Assembly: GCA_014584295.1 (NCBI GenBank)
Contig: JACTNC010000063.1
Location: 1-64,000 of the forward strand
DNA: 64,000 nucleotides
Source: Verrucomicrobiota bacterium
GTDB lineage: Bacteria; Verrucomicrobiota; Verrucomicrobiia; Opitutales; Opitutaceae
Reading direction: 5' to 3'
In this document: one piece after another, positions 43,008-52,814 of the stretch
Layout of the letters: every line of letters begins with the position of its first letter
How positions within the stretch are numbered: the stretch's first letter is position 1
Program-made: the position numbers and the translations under genes
Notes under the pieces: generated by a model
Told to the model about the DNA's origin: nothing
What the model saw: only the letters and a program-made list of their open reading frames with translations
The model's database searches: none

Positions 43008-45122
43008 CTAGGCGCGCTTCACCTGCCGAATCGGCCAGTGCGTGACGGTCAGGCCCTTGGCACCCCGCTGTCCGACCGACAGCTGGGCGAGGTCGAAATC
43101 AAACTCCTTCACGCGTGCCTTGCAGCGGCCACTGAGGGAAACGTGGACCTTTCCGGGCATTCCCTCCTCTGTCTTTGCCACGTCGAAAAAGACAACACGT
43201 GAGCCTTCGCTGGGGACCAGCGAATACAGCTTCTCCCGCGTGACCCCACCCACCTGGAAGCGTTTGGCGAACGCCTTTCCGCTCTCCTTGTCCTGATAGA
43301 TCATCGAATAGAACCCGGGATCGCCCTCCTTCGGCAGAATCGCCACATGGATGATCTCGCGCCCCATGAAGACCTTGTCCGCAACGCGCGCGACCTTCAT
43401 CGTGCCGTCCGCCATGAAACAGATGACGTCATCCAGAATCGTGCACTCGGTGACAAACTCGTGCTGGCGCCAGTTGAGTCCGATGAAACCTTCCTCGCGG
43501 TTCACATAGAGTCGCTGATTGGCCGACACGACTTCTGCGGCGGAAATCTGCTCGATCTCGTCGTAGGTCGTGCGCCGCTTGTGCCCCTTGCCATATTTTT
43601 CCTGCAGACGCTCGAACCAGGCGATCGCATAGGGCGTCAGGTGCTTGAGGTGGTGCTTCGTTTCCTTGATCTCCGCCTCGATCTTCTTGATGGCCTCATC
43701 GGCCTGGAACCGGTTGTAGGCGGAGATGCGCTTGATGCGGATCTCGGTGAGACGAGTAATGTCCTCCTCGGTCACCTCCCGCCTCAAATTCCGAATGAAC
43801 GGCTTCAGCCCCTCCCGGATCTCCTCGAGGACACTCTCCCAGGTCTTTGATTTCTCAATGCGACGATAGACCCGCTCCTCGATGAAGATGCGTTCCAGCG
43901 AATCCCAATGCCACTGCTGCTCCAGTTCGCCGAGCCTGATCTCGAGTTCCTGCCGCAGGAGCTGGACGGACTTGTCAACCGATCGTCTCAGGATTTCGGA
44001 TACGCCGAGAAACACCGGCTTGTCGTCATCGATGACACAGGCCGCGGAAGAGATCGAGACCTCGCAATCCGTGAACACATAGAGCTGACGAATGACCTGA
44101 TCCGCATCGGCGCCCTGGGGAAGATGCACCAGGATTTCGACCTTTTCGGAGGTATTGTCGTCGACGTGCTTGATCTTGAGCTTTCCCTTCGCGTTCGCCG
44201 CGAGAATCGACTCGATCAGCGACTCCGTTGTCCGCCCATAGGGCAGCTCGGTGATTGCCAGCAGGTATTTCGAGCGGGTCTCGATCCGCGCCCGCACCTT
44301 CACCTTTCCACCTCGCTCGCCGTCGTTGTATTGCGAGAAATCGGCGATGCCGCCCGTGGGAAAATCCGGAAATATGCGGAATCGTTTTCCCTGCAGGTGA
44401 TTGATCGCCGCACGGCAAAGGTCGTTGAAATTGTGCGGGAGAATCTTGGTGGACAGCCCCACGGCGATGCCCTCGGCACCCTCGAGAAGCACCAGGGGAA
44501 ACTTGGCCGGAAGCGTGACAGGTTCCTTGGCCCGCCCATCGTAACTCTGCTGCCAGATCGTGGTTTTCGGATTGAAGACCACTTCGCGCGCAAACGGTGT
44601 CAGGCGCGCCTCGATATAGCGCGGTGCCGCGGCATCGTCGCCGGTGAGCTGATTGCCGAAATTTCCCTGGGGTTCGATGAGGAAGCCGCGCTGCGCCATG
44701 CCCACAAGGGCGGCACCGATGGAGGCATCGCCATGCGGGTGAAAACGCATGCAGGCGCCCACAATGTTCGCGACCTTGTGAAAACGTCCGTCGTCCTGCT
44801 CCCAGAACGTATGAAGGATCCGGCGCTGTACGGGTTTCAGTCCATCATCGATATGAGGAACCGCCCGATCGAGAATCACGTAGCTCGCATATTCGAGGAA
44901 CCAGTTCCTGTAGGAGACGGCAAGTGGTCCTTCCGGCGGTCCACCGGCCGACTTGCCGCCGGCCTGCTCCGATGGTGAAACGGGCGATCCTCCGTCCCCT
45001 GCCATGCCCGAGGGGCTCGCGACAGCCGCTGCAGGCTGCGGTTCGTTGGGTGTTGCGGTGCTCTCCGCGTCAAGCGGAAGCTCGGGTTGGTCATCGGAGA
45101 CCTTCTTCTTGCGAGGAGTCAT
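43008..45122 (-). CDS. parC: DNA topoisomerase IV / gyrase-type subunit A
   Basis: A 704-residue type IIA topoisomerase A subunit. A Pro/Ala-rich N-terminal extension (about 70 residues) is followed by the breakage-reunion domain: ASYVILDRAVPHIDDGLKPVQRRILHTFW, VGACMRFHPHGDASIGAAL, and catalytic Tyr in AAPRYIEARLT. The coiled-coil gate, then a C-terminal domain with NREEGFIGLNW and GRCKARVKEFDFDLAQL, follow. The layout is closer to Bacteroidetes ParC-like proteins than to E. coli ParC. With ParE it decatenates chromosomes. A terminator at 45208-45237 separates it from the upstream oxidoreductase gene, so it probably has its own promoter. Confidence 0.93.
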   Translation of the reverse strand: MTPRKKKVSDDQPELPLDAESTATPNEPQPAAAVASPSGMAGDGGSPVSPSEQAGGKSAGGPPEGPLAVSYRNWFLEYASYVILDRAVPHIDDGLKPVQRRILHTFWEQDDGRFHKVANIVGACMRFHPHGDASIGAALVGMAQRGFLIEPQGNFGNQLTGDDAAAPRYIEARLTPFAREVVFNPKTTIWQQSYDGRAKEPVTLPAKFPLVLLEGAEGIAVGLSTKILPHNFNDLCRAAINHLQGKRFRIFPDFPTGGIADFSQYNDGERGGKVKVRARIETRSKYLLAITELPYGRTTESLIESILAANAKGKLKIKHVDDNTSEKVEILVHLPQGADADQVIRQLYVFTDCEVSISSAACVIDDDKPVFLGVSEILRRSVDKSVQLLRQELEIRLGELEQQWHWDSLERIFIEERVYRRIEKSKTWESVLEEIREGLKPFIRNLRREVTEEDITRLTEIRIKRISAYNRFQADEAIKKIEAEIKETKHHLKHLTPYAIAWFERLQEKYGKGHKRRTTYDEIEQISAAEVVSANQRLYVNREEGFIGLNWRQHEFVTECTILDDVICFMADGTMKVARVADKVFMGREIIHVAILPKEGDPGFYSMIYQDKESGKAFAKRFQVGGVTREKLYSLVPSEGSRVVFFDVAKTEEGMPGKVHVSLSGRCKARVKEFDFDLAQLSVGQRGAKGLTVTHWPIRQVKRA

Positions 45123-45207
45123 GCCTTAAAACAGATAGAAAGCAGACATCCCGCACCCGAGGTCAATCTCCGAGCCCAAATGCCGCCGGATCGATTGGTC
45201 CGATCAC

Positions 45208-45237
45208 AAAAAATGGCGCACTCAAAACGGTGCGCCA
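45208..45237 (-). terminator. rho-independent terminator after the oxidoreductase gene
   Basis: On the minus strand an 8-bp stem (TGGCGCAC/GTGCGCCA) with an eight-base loop is followed by six T residues. It sits 27 bases after the stop of the Gfo/Idh/MocA gene and before parC. Confidence 0.88.
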
Positions 45238-45264
45238 AATAAACAAGCCTATCGATCGATCCGC

Positions 45265-46680
45265 TCAGGCGTAGAGCCCCAGCGGAAGATTCGACGGCTT
45301 CCAGCCGCGGCGATAGGTTGGATACAACAAGGCATTGGCCTCGGGGAGCGACGTCTGCATCGCTTCGGGATCCCACGTGAATTTCTTGCCAACGAGAATC
45401 GAAAGCGTGCCCAGCGCGACCATTTCGGAGAATGGAACCGCGTACTCAAAGTTCGAACCGGCATGGGATGGATCATTTGCCCGGATTGCTGCGGTCCACT
45501 CCTTGTGGGGATTGCCGATCGGATTCGGCCGCGGGTACTTGCGGGGTGGCATCTTCCCGCTTTCGATGAGTTCCCGGTGCTTTGCCTCAGGAATGAACCG
45601 AGGACTGTTGCAGTAGTCGTTGCCGTCGTAAACCGTCCCCTTGCTGCCGATGATCAACTGACCGCCCTTTGCGAGCTGGCGGTTCTCCTCCATTTCGGCG
45701 GGCTTTGCAGGCTTCAAGCCGCCCTCGTACCATGTCAGCTTGACCGGTGGCAGCGATCCACGCGCGGGGAACTGGTATTCGACAACGGCTGACTTCGGGA
45801 AGGCAATCCTGCTGGGCTCGTTGATTTCCTTAAGCTCCACCGACGTCGGCGCTCCGAGTTGAAGTCCCCAGAAGGCCGCGTCCATCAAGTGACACGCCAT
45901 GTCTCCCAGCGCTCCACAGCCGTAGTCCTTGTAGCCGCGCCAGTTGAAGGGATGAATCTGGCTGCTGAACGGCTTCGCCTCGGCACGACCGAGAAAAAGA
46001 TCCCATTGCAGCCCCGGAGTCAGCGGTTCCTCCGCGGGCCAATTCTGGAAGCCCTGCGGCCAAATGGGCCGGTTGGTCCAGATATTGACCTCACGCACAT
46101 CACCGAGCAGCCCGGCTTCAAACCACTCACGCACCAGACGGATCCCCTCGCCCGCATGGCCTTGATTTCCCATTTGCGTGCAGACACCGCTTGCACGGGC
46201 GAGCCGGAGCAGTTCGCGACCTTCTGCCACAGTGGGCGTGAGCGGTTTCTGCACATACACGTGTTTGCCCAGCATCATAGCCATGTAGGCGGGGAGGAAA
46301 TGCATGTGATCCGGCGTGCTCACGCAGACGGCATCGATCTGGTCGTCCATCTCGATGAGCATCTTCCGAAAATCGGTGTAACGGCGGGCATTGGGAAACG
46401 CCTCGATCAGACTGGCCAGATTCTTCTTGGTCCGTCCCTGGCACTCCCAATCGACGTCGCATAGCGCCACCACGTCCTCGGTATCCTTGTGCACCATGAT
46501 ATCGCTGAACCCTTTGCCTCCGCAGCCGATCTGCGCGATGCGTATCCTCGCTCCCGGTGCGATGGCGCGCGGCTTGCGCGGTGTCCGGCTCAGCGTGGCG
46601 CAACCTGGAAAACCCAGGAGGGCGGCTGTTGCTGCGGAGAAGGCAAGGAAATCACGGCGGGTAAGGTAGGACGATGACAT
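45265..46680 (-). CDS. Tat-exported Gfo/Idh/MocA-family oxidoreductase
   Basis: The 471-residue product has a twin-arginine leader (YLTRRDFLAFSAATAALLGFPGC). A Rossmann NAD(P)-binding domain follows (IRIAQIGCGGKGFSDIMVHKDTEDVVALCDVD, AVCVSTPDHMHFLPAYMAMMLGKHVYVQKPLTPTVAEG, with the family's EKP-type motif as QKP). The C-terminal substrate domain includes HPFNWRGYKDYGCGALGDMACHLMDAAFWGL. Secreted members are expanded in Planctomycetes and Verrucomicrobia and act on sugars or sugar acids. ATG 46680 is used. It lies between parE and parC on the same strand, with no functional link evident. Confidence 0.92.
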   Translation of the reverse strand: MSSSYLTRRDFLAFSAATAALLGFPGCATLSRTPRKPRAIAPGARIRIAQIGCGGKGFSDIMVHKDTEDVVALCDVDWECQGRTKKNLASLIEAFPNARRYTDFRKMLIEMDDQIDAVCVSTPDHMHFLPAYMAMMLGKHVYVQKPLTPTVAEGRELLRLARASGVCTQMGNQGHAGEGIRLVREWFEAGLLGDVREVNIWTNRPIWPQGFQNWPAEEPLTPGLQWDLFLGRAEAKPFSSQIHPFNWRGYKDYGCGALGDMACHLMDAAFWGLQLGAPTSVELKEINEPSRIAFPKSAVVEYQFPARGSLPPVKLTWYEGGLKPAKPAEMEENRQLAKGGQLIIGSKGTVYDGNDYCNSPRFIPEAKHRELIESGKMPPRKYPRPNPIGNPHKEWTAAIRANDPSHAGSNFEYAVPFSEMVALGTLSILVGKKFTWDPEAMQTSLPEANALLYPTYRRGWKPSNLPLGLYA

Positions 46681-46847
46681 GGGATTGATTGTTGGGTGAT
46701 TATGATTTTTCCGGGAAGGCATGCGTGCAGAACCCAGCCGGTCAAATTGGCGGCGTCAGAGGGCGCGCCTCGCTCTTAACAACAGGATCCGTGACCCATT
46801 GGCAAGTTTAGCAGCGCTCTCTTGGAAAACTTTCTCTCCCTCTTCCG

Positions 46848-48689
46848 CTACACCTCCACTAGATCCTTCTCCACCTTTAGATTCTCAATGATGAAGTCCT
46901 GGCGTTCGGGCGTATTCTTGCCCATGTAGAACCCGAGCAACTGATCGCTGCTATGCAACTGGGCGAGGCTCACGACCTCGGAACGCATGCCTTCGCCAAT
47001 GAAATCCTTGAATTCAGCCGGCGAAACCTCCCCAAGGCCTTTGAAGCGCGTGATTTCAGCGGACTGACCCAGCTTGAGGAGGGCGGCCTGCTTTTCCGCC
47101 TCCGAATAACAATAGACCGTTTCCTTCTTGTTCCTCACGCGAAACAGAGGCGTCTCAAGGATGTGAAGGTGTCCCTGAACGATCAGCTCGGGGAAAAACT
47201 GCAGGAAGAAAGACAGCAGCAGCAGGCGGATATGCATGCCATCGACATCCGCATCGGTCGCAATCACCACCCGGTTGTAGCGCAGTCCATCGAGTCCTTC
47301 CTCGATGTTGAGCGCACTCTGGAGCAGGTGAAACTCCTCGTTTTCATAGATGACCTTCTTGGTGAGCCCGTAAGTGTTCAGCGGTTTTCCCTTCAGCGCA
47401 AAAACGGCCTGCGTCTGGACATCCCTGCAGGCCGTCAGCGATCCGGCCGCACTGTCACCCTCGACGATAAAAAGCGTGCTCTCCTCCGCGCGCTTGTCCC
47501 TCGAATCAAGATGCACCCGGCAATCGCGCAGCTTGCGATTGTGCAGTGATGCCTTCTTCGCCCGCTCCCGCGCGAGATTGCGAATGCCAGAAAGCTCCTT
47601 CCGCTCACGCTCGCTCTCCTCGATCTTCCGCTTGAACGCATCCGCCGCCTCGGGATTTCGGTGCAGCCAGTTGTCCAGGTGCTGCTGGATGAAGTTGCCG
47701 ACAAACTGCCGGATCGACGGCCCCTTGGGACCAATGTCGTTGGACCCGAGTTTCGTCTTTGTCTGTGACTCAAATACCGGCTCGATCACGCGCACGCTGA
47801 TCGCCGCAACGATCGACTGGCGAATGTCCGCTGCATCGTAGTCCTTCTTGTAGAAATTGCGCACAGTCTGGACGAGCGCTTCGCGGAATGCCGCCAGATG
47901 CGTGCCGCCCATCGTCGTGTGCTGACCGTTCACAAACGAGTAGTACTCCTCGCCATAATGGCCGCCATGGGTCATCGCCACCTCAATGTCGTCGGCCTCA
48001 ATGTGGATGATCGGGTAAAGCGTCTCGCCGGTGAGTTTGCGCCCCAAAAGATCCTTGAGACCGTTTTCCGAGCGGAACGACTTGCCGTTGAACGTGAGTG
48101 TCAGACCGCGGTTCAGGAAGGCATAGTTCCACAGCATTTCCTCCACGAATTCGGGGCGAAACTTGAACTCCTTTCCAAACAACGCCTCATCCGGCGTAAA
48201 CTCGACGATCGTTCCGTTTCGTTCCTCCGTCTTCGCAAGGCGATGGTCCTTCTTCAGCTTGCCCTGCTCAAAATCCACCACCTTCGTCTCGCCCTCTCGG
48301 ACCGCCTGCGCGCGATAGCGGAACGACAGGGCATTGACCGCCTTCTGGCCAACGCCGTTCAATCCCACCGCCTTTTGGAATGTCTCCGAATCGTACTTTG
48401 CACCCGTGTTGATGATGGATACGCAATCAATGAGTTTACCCAAAGGAATGCCCCGGCCATAGTCCCTCACGCGCACGCTTCGGTCGGAAATCTCAACCTC
48501 AATCCGCTTGCCGAATCCCATCGTGAATTCATCGATGGAGTTGTCGATGGTCTCCTTCAGCAGCACATAGATGCCATCCTCCGCATGGGCCCCGCTGCCA
48601 AGGCGTCCGATGTACATGCCTGGACGCAGGCGGATGTGTTCGAGGGGCGAAAGGGTCTTGATGCTGGCTTCAGTATAGGCGTTTGCCAT
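46848..48689 (-). CDS. parE: DNA topoisomerase IV / gyrase-type subunit B
   Basis: A 613-residue type IIA B subunit. A GHKL ATPase domain has [20 protein letters not shown] (Mg-binding Asn) and [13 protein letters not shown]. The transducer domain contains the [12 protein letters not shown] loop. A TOPRIM domain has [18 protein letters not shown] and [22 protein letters not shown]. The C-terminus is [16 protein letters not shown]. Residues 40-60 ([28 protein letters not shown]) resemble Bacteroidetes-type ParE. It supplies ATP-driven strand passage with ParC, two genes downstream. Promoters for parE and for the divergent rpsR must lie in the 228-base gap. Confidence 0.94.
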   Translation of the reverse strand: MANAYTEASIKTLSPLEHIRLRPGMYIGRLGSGAHAEDGIYVLLKETIDNSIDEFTMGFGKRIEVEISDRSVRVRDYGRGIPLGKLIDCVSIINTGAKYDSETFQKAVGLNGVGQKAVNALSFRYRAQAVREGETKVVDFEQGKLKKDHRLAKTEERNGTIVEFTPDEALFGKEFKFRPEFVEEMLWNYAFLNRGLTLTFNGKSFRSENGLKDLLGRKLTGETLYPIIHIEADDIEVAMTHGGHYGEEYYSFVNGQHTTMGGTHLAAFREALVQTVRNFYKKDYDAADIRQSIVAAISVRVIEPVFESQTKTKLGSNDIGPKGPSIRQFVGNFIQQHLDNWLHRNPEAADAFKRKIEESERERKELSGIRNLARERAKKASLHNRKLRDCRVHLDSRDKRAEESTLFIVEGDSAAGSLTACRDVQTQAVFALKGKPLNTYGLTKKVIYENEEFHLLQSALNIEEGLDGLRYNRVVIATDADVDGMHIRLLLLSFFLQFFPELIVQGHLHILETPLFRVRNKKETVYCYSEAEKQAALLKLGQSAEITRFKGLGEVSPAEFKDFIGEGMRSEVVSLAQLHSSDQLLGFYMGKNTPERQDFIIENLKVEKDLVEV

Positions 48690-48873
48690 GGACGATCGGA
48701 GGATGAATTGTGGGCGCTAAAGTCCGCCCTGGGGACGGGGGCGCAAGCGCATTTTTACGGGACCGATTGCTGTCCATCCCTATCGGAATCCGATCACAAC
48801 AGGAAACGGAATATTGCCATCCGGTTTCATACAAAGATGCGATTGGACCGTATTTCGTCGCGAAATTACCCCG

Positions 48874-48902
48874 TTGACAGCGCCCGCTTCGGAGGGTTGA
48901 GT
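48874..48902 (+). promoter_or_regulatory. possible sigma-70 promoter for rpsR
   Basis: TTGACA at 48874-48879 is a consensus -35 box. With a 17-base spacer the -10 would be TTGAGT at 48897-48902, which is weak. Its position 16 bases before the rpsR start codon suits a short leader. The -10 assignment is tentative. Confidence 0.4.
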
Positions 48903-48917
48903 ACCCAACCTTTTTCC

Positions 48918-49112
48918 ATGAGTACACCTGAACAGACCCAGCGCAGCCTCACTCCTCCGGAGATTCCTTTCATGACTCCCCAGGCGATGGTGCGCTATGT
49001 GACCGATACGGGCAAGATCCTCCCTCGCAAGTACACCGGCTTCTCGGCCAAGCACCAGCGCGCGGTCACCCGTACGATCAAGCATTCCCGCAACAACCTG
49101 CTCGCGCTATAA
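48918..49112 (+). CDS. rpsR: 30S ribosomal protein bS18
   Basis: The 64-residue product ends YVTDTGKILPRKYTGFSAKHQRAVTRTIKHSRNNLLAL. This is the bS18 core (a tDxGKIlPRk-TG...-QR-l--aIKraR-laLl pattern) that binds 16S rRNA beside bS6. It is normally beside rpsF, ssb and rplI. Here it stands alone, divergent from parE, with a strong terminator directly after it, so it is a single-gene transcription unit. Start ATG at 48918; no Shine-Dalgarno sequence is obvious close to it. A long open frame extends upstream but is antisense to parE. Confidence 0.93.
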   Translation: MSTPEQTQRSLTPPEIPFMTPQAMVRYVTDTGKILPRKYTGFSAKHQRAVTRTIKHSRNNLLAL

Positions 49113-49144
49113 GGCGACGGCAGGGTTTGTCCCTCCCTCTTTCG

Positions 49145-49176
49145 AACGCCGCTCCTTTTGAGCGGCGTTTTTCTTT
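49145..49176 (+). terminator. rho-independent terminator after rpsR
   Basis: A perfect 9-bp stem AACGCCGCT/AGCGGCGTT around a seven-base loop is followed by TTTTTCTTT. It begins 33 bases after the rpsR stop and could also act on the convergent purK transcript. Confidence 0.92.
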
Positions 49177-49208
49177 GCGCTTGAGCAAGCCGGTCGACCC
49201 GGGCTGCG

Positions 49209-50363
49209 CTAGTCGTTCCTGCCGATCAGCTTCGCCTTGAGCTGACGCGCAGTCTCCAGCGCCTCGTCGGGTGTCCCGGCCGTGACGGTAAAATGCCCCA
49301 TCTTCCGGCCAACCCGAGGTTCGCTTTTCCCGTACAGGTGAAGTTTGGCGCGCGGATGCCCTAGAATGATGGCCCAGTCGGGAGTGGTCACTCGATCGCT
49401 GTCCGGAGAGATCCAGGCATCTCCAAGGATGTTCACCATCACGGACGGTTCACGAACCGAAGGATCGCCAAGCGGAAGGCCGCAGATCGCGCGCACATGC
49501 TGCTCGAACTGGCTGGTGCGCCCGCCATCGATTGACCAATGCCCGCTGTTGTGCGGACGCGGGGCGAGTTCGTTGACGAGAAGCTCACCGCGGTCCGTGA
49601 GAAACATCTCCACCGCGAAAAGACCCACCAGGTTAAGCCGCTCCGCGATCGCCACAGCCAGCGCCTCCGCTTCGCGCGCAACCGCAGCCGTGATCCGCGC
49701 AGGTGCAATGGTGAAATCCAGGATGTGCTTCGTATGGATGTTCTCCGCAATCGGGAACACCCGGGTTTCACCCGTGACTCCACGAGCAACGATCACGGAA
49801 AGCTCACACTTGAAATCAATGTAGCGTTCAATCACGGACCGCTGACCGGCAAAAGCCTCCGCCGCTGCAACAAGGGAGGCATCATCCGTCAGGCGCTTCT
49901 GCCCCTTTCCGTCATACCCAAAATCCGCGGTCTTCACCACGGCAGGCAACCCCACTCGGCGCGCCGCAGCAGCCATGTCCCCGTGCGCCTCAACCTCCGC
50001 AAATGGTACGTGCGGAAAGCCGCACTTCTTGAGCCAGGTTTTCTCGCGCATGCGGTTCTGGCAGATTTCCAGCACCGATGAACTCGGACGAAGCATCGTC
50101 AGATTCTCGATCTTCCAGAGGGGTTCGATCGGAATGTTCTCAAACTCATAGGTGACAACCGCGCAGCCTGAGGCAAAAGCGACCAGCTCCTCGATGTTTT
50201 GATAGGCCGCCGTGAAGGTCCTGTTGGCTACTGAGCCGGCAGGGCAATCGGCCGTCGGCTCATAGACATGCACCCGATACCCAAGGGTCTGGGCCGCCTG
50301 CGCAAACATGCGTCCCAATTGACCGCCACCGAGTACGCCAAGGGTGCTTCCTGGAAATATCAT
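49209..50363 (-). CDS. purK: N5-carboxyaminoimidazole ribonucleotide synthase
   Basis: The product of about 384 residues starts with the PurK signature TLGVLGGGQLGRMFAQAAQTLGYRVHVYEP. ATP-grasp features follow: LPAVVKTADFGYDGKGQKRL, the GCAVVTYEFENIP block, RVFPIAENIHTKHILDFTIAP, and EMFLTDRGELLVNELAPRPHNSGHWSIDG, which carries the metal-binding Glu/Asn. It carboxylates aminoimidazole ribonucleotide using ATP and bicarbonate; its usual partner PurE is not in the window. ATG 50363 is chosen at the start of the Rossmann motif, although the frame stays open for 42 codons upstream. Confidence 0.95.
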   Translation of the reverse strand: MIFPGSTLGVLGGGQLGRMFAQAAQTLGYRVHVYEPTADCPAGSVANRTFTAAYQNIEELVAFASGCAVVTYEFENIPIEPLWKIENLTMLRPSSSVLEICQNRMREKTWLKKCGFPHVPFAEVEAHGDMAAAARRVGLPAVVKTADFGYDGKGQKRLTDDASLVAAAEAFAGQRSVIERYIDFKCELSVIVARGVTGETRVFPIAENIHTKHILDFTIAPARITAAVAREAEALAVAIAERLNLVGLFAVEMFLTDRGELLVNELAPRPHNSGHWSIDGGRTSQFEQHVRAICGLPLGDPSVREPSVMVNILGDAWISPDSDRVTTPDWAIILGHPRAKLHLYGKSEPRVGRKMGHFTVTAGTPDEALETARQLKAKLIGRND

Positions 50364-50476
50364 GGAAATGGAGTCATGATTGGAACGCTCCGCCTCGCAT
50401 CGGGCAAGCCCGCCCTGCCATCCGCGGATCCACGCAGCGAATTTGCTAGAACTCGCGACCCCAATCCTGATAGCTG

Positions 50477-52066
50477 ATGGCAATGTCATCGACCTCCTAC
50501 GATCAAACCGCCTACACCAGTTCCTCGTTTCCCCAGACTCATCCGATCAAACTGGCTACGATGGCACGGCTGTTCGGCATGACGCCGGTCGACCCCGCGA
50601 AATGCAGCGTTCTCGAACTCGGATCAGCCGACGGCGCGAATCTGCTTCCGCTCGCACAGATCTATCCCAATAGCACGTTTGTCGGCATCGACCTGTCGGC
50701 AAACCAGGTCGCCGAGGGGCGAAAGATCATCGAGGGCTCAGGCCTCACCAATGTCACGCTCGATAAGCAGGACATCATGGATTTCGACCTCGGGGGCAGA
50801 CGTTTCGACTACATCATCGTGCACGGGGTTTTCAGCTGGGTTCCGACTGCGGTCCAGGAACGCATCCTCAGCCTGTGCAAGGAGGCTCTTACTCCAGATG
50901 GCGTAGCCTACATCAGCTACAATGCACTCCCAGGCTGGCGCATGCGCGGGATGATACGCGACATGATGCTCTATCACACAAAGCAGTTTCCCGACGAGGC
51001 CACCCGCACCAGCCAGGCACGGGCCCTGGTGAAATTCCTTTCCGACCACGTTCCCACTGAGGACAACCCCTACGGACAGTTCCTCCGTTCAGAACTCGCG
51101 ATGCTGGAAGGCGTGACCGATTCCTACATTTTCCACGAATACCTCGAAGAGAACAATGCGCCGCTGTACTTTCGCGAGTTCAATGCCGCAGCGGTCAGAC
51201 ACGGGCTGCAGTACCTGGGTGAACCAGAGCTCCATTCCATTCTCCCCGCCAACTTCGACCCCAAGTCACAGGAGACACTCTACAAGATCTCCGGCAACAT
51301 GATCGCGATGGAGCAGTACATGGACTTCCTGCGCAATCGCACATTCCGGATGACACTGCTCGTGCACAGTGACAAGGTGCTGAACCGAAACATCAATCCC
51401 ATCGTCCTGCGGACGATGTGGTTCGGTACGAGAGCACGACCCGTCAATGAAAGGGTGAATGTCAGGGCCGGCGTCATTGAACATTTCCACGTCAGCAAGG
51501 GCATGGTAAACTCGGACAGCGCGCTCGTGAAAGCCGTGCTCGTCTCCCTGCATTCCGCCAACCCGCACTATCTCCACTTTACGGAGCTGTTTGCCGCGGT
51601 GCGAAATCTCCTCTACGGTCCGATATCAGGAATCGAGGAGTCGTCAAAGGTGCTCGAGGAGGAAGTCGTCATCTGCGACCAGCTCCTGATCCTCCTCAGC
51701 CGCGGGGTGATCGAATGCCTCACGTTTCCCCACGTTCCCATTTCATCCACCCTGCCCGAGAAACCCCGCCTTACCGCGCTCGCACGGTATCAGGCATTGA
51801 ACTACCCGCGGCACGTCACGAACCTTCGGCACCAATCCATCAAATTCGACTCATTTGCGCGCCATGCCATGTCGCTGATGGACGGTACCCGAAACACCAA
51901 GGACATCGTCAGGGGCATGGCAGAAAAGAGTTCAAACGGGGCAATCTCGGTGACCAATCATGGAAAGCGCATCACCGATGTGGACGAGATTGAGGCCTTG
52001 ATCGCCCCGCGTGTCATCGCCTGCATCGAACAGTTTCCGAAGGTGGCAATGGTCCCCCCGGCATAG
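50477..52066 (+). CDS. class I SAM methyltransferase with a methyltransferase regulatory domain
   Basis: The 529-residue protein begins YDQTAYTSSSFPQTHPIKLATMARLFGM, a conserved opening of this family. A Rossmann SAM site follows (VLELGSADGANLLPLAQIYPNSTFVGIDLS, residues about 45-75; FDYIIVHGVFSWVP near 113-126). Residues about 220-320 fit the methyltransferase regulatory domain (LYFREFNAAAVRHGLQYLGEPELHSILP). A longer C-terminal part ends with a possible winged-helix-like segment (MSLMDGTRNTKDIVRGMAEK). Substrate is unknown; homologues occur near surface polysaccharide or natural-product genes, which are not evident here. It is divergent from purK with a 113-base gap. Confidence 0.88.
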   Translation: MAMSSTSYDQTAYTSSSFPQTHPIKLATMARLFGMTPVDPAKCSVLELGSADGANLLPLAQIYPNSTFVGIDLSANQVAEGRKIIEGSGLTNVTLDKQDIMDFDLGGRRFDYIIVHGVFSWVPTAVQERILSLCKEALTPDGVAYISYNALPGWRMRGMIRDMMLYHTKQFPDEATRTSQARALVKFLSDHVPTEDNPYGQFLRSELAMLEGVTDSYIFHEYLEENNAPLYFREFNAAAVRHGLQYLGEPELHSILPANFDPKSQETLYKISGNMIAMEQYMDFLRNRTFRMTLLVHSDKVLNRNINPIVLRTMWFGTRARPVNERVNVRAGVIEHFHVSKGMVNSDSALVKAVLVSLHSANPHYLHFTELFAAVRNLLYGPISGIEESSKVLEEEVVICDQLLILLSRGVIECLTFPHVPISSTLPEKPRLTALARYQALNYPRHVTNLRHQSIKFDSFARHAMSLMDGTRNTKDIVRGMAEKSSNGAISVTNHGKRITDVDEIEALIAPRVIACIEQFPKVAMVPPA

Positions 52067-52109
52067 GCCGGAAGCGGCGATTCAGCACCGCCGCCCGCGG
52101 TGTTTCGCC

Positions 52110-52814
52110 TCAGGTCAGGTTCACCAGTGCCGCCATGCGCGTGAGCAAAAATGCCTCACGCACCGCTGCAAACTTCTCGATCAGTTCACGCGGCGTGGCG
52201 CCGTGCGAAAATTCCACCTCCAACGTTGCACCGGTGCATCTTACCTGCGCGTCAACCCCGGCAACGGTAATCACACAATCCCTGCAATGCGACGGGTAAT
52301 TGATCGACAACCGCTCCTCACCCACCTGATCGAGATTCTCGACCGCATCGATCACAGCCTCGACAGCGACACCCTTCCGCAGCGTGAATACGAGCGTCGA
52401 GAACGCGCCCACCCAAAGACTGTCAAACTCGGGCCGTCCGATGACTCCCGAACTTCGGAGACTATGCAGGGTTCTGACCAGGCGGTAGCGTTCCGAATCC
52501 GCATCATGAAGTGAAATCGCCAGTTCCCAGACAAAGTCCTTTGCGGTCAGCAATGCCTGCCCGTTTCCCAAACTGAGGCTGATCTCAGTGCGCTTGTATC
52601 CCAGCGCAGCCCTCGCAGCCTGGAAGATTTTCTCGGATTCCTCCCTGATCTCACCTTCACCCAATCGGGCGACAAAGGCCTGAGTGGCTGCATTGACCGC
52701 ATCCGGCACGGAATGCCTGTCCTTGCGAAAACCGCCGAGCGATTTCACCAGGCCCTCCGAGTGCCCCACGAGACTGATGCCTGACAGGGTCTTCGCGGAA
52801 AAATCCGTCGCCAT
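52110..52814 (-). CDS. protein of unknown function
   Basis: About 234 residues starting MATDFSAKTLSGISLVGHSEG. There is no signal peptide or membrane segment. The middle (IFQAARAALGYKRTEISLSLGNGQALLTAKDFVWELAISLHDADSERYRLVRTLHSLR) and C-terminus (CRDCVITVAGVDAQVRCTGATLEVEFSHGATPRELIEKFAAVREAFLLTRM) have good coding character. The C-terminal strands read like a small alpha/beta domain. I do not recognise a family. It is convergent with the methyltransferase gene and divergent from the NUDIX gene. The ATG at 52814 is chosen because upstream codons overlap the NUDIX gene antisense. Confidence 0.7.
   Translation of the reverse strand: MATDFSAKTLSGISLVGHSEGLVKSLGGFRKDRHSVPDAVNAATQAFVARLGEGEIREESEKIFQAARAALGYKRTEISLSLGNGQALLTAKDFVWELAISLHDADSERYRLVRTLHSLRSSGVIGRPEFDSLWVGAFSTLVFTLRKGVAVEAVIDAVENLDQVGEERLSINYPSHCRDCVITVAGVDAQVRCTGATLEVEFSHGATPRELIEKFAAVREAFLLTRMAALVNLT

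Noticed and set aside
47898-48917. Long open frame upstream of rpsR, antisense to parE
   Set aside because: Only the last 64 codons resemble a known protein (bS18). The rest mirrors parE codons, so rpsR starts at 48918.
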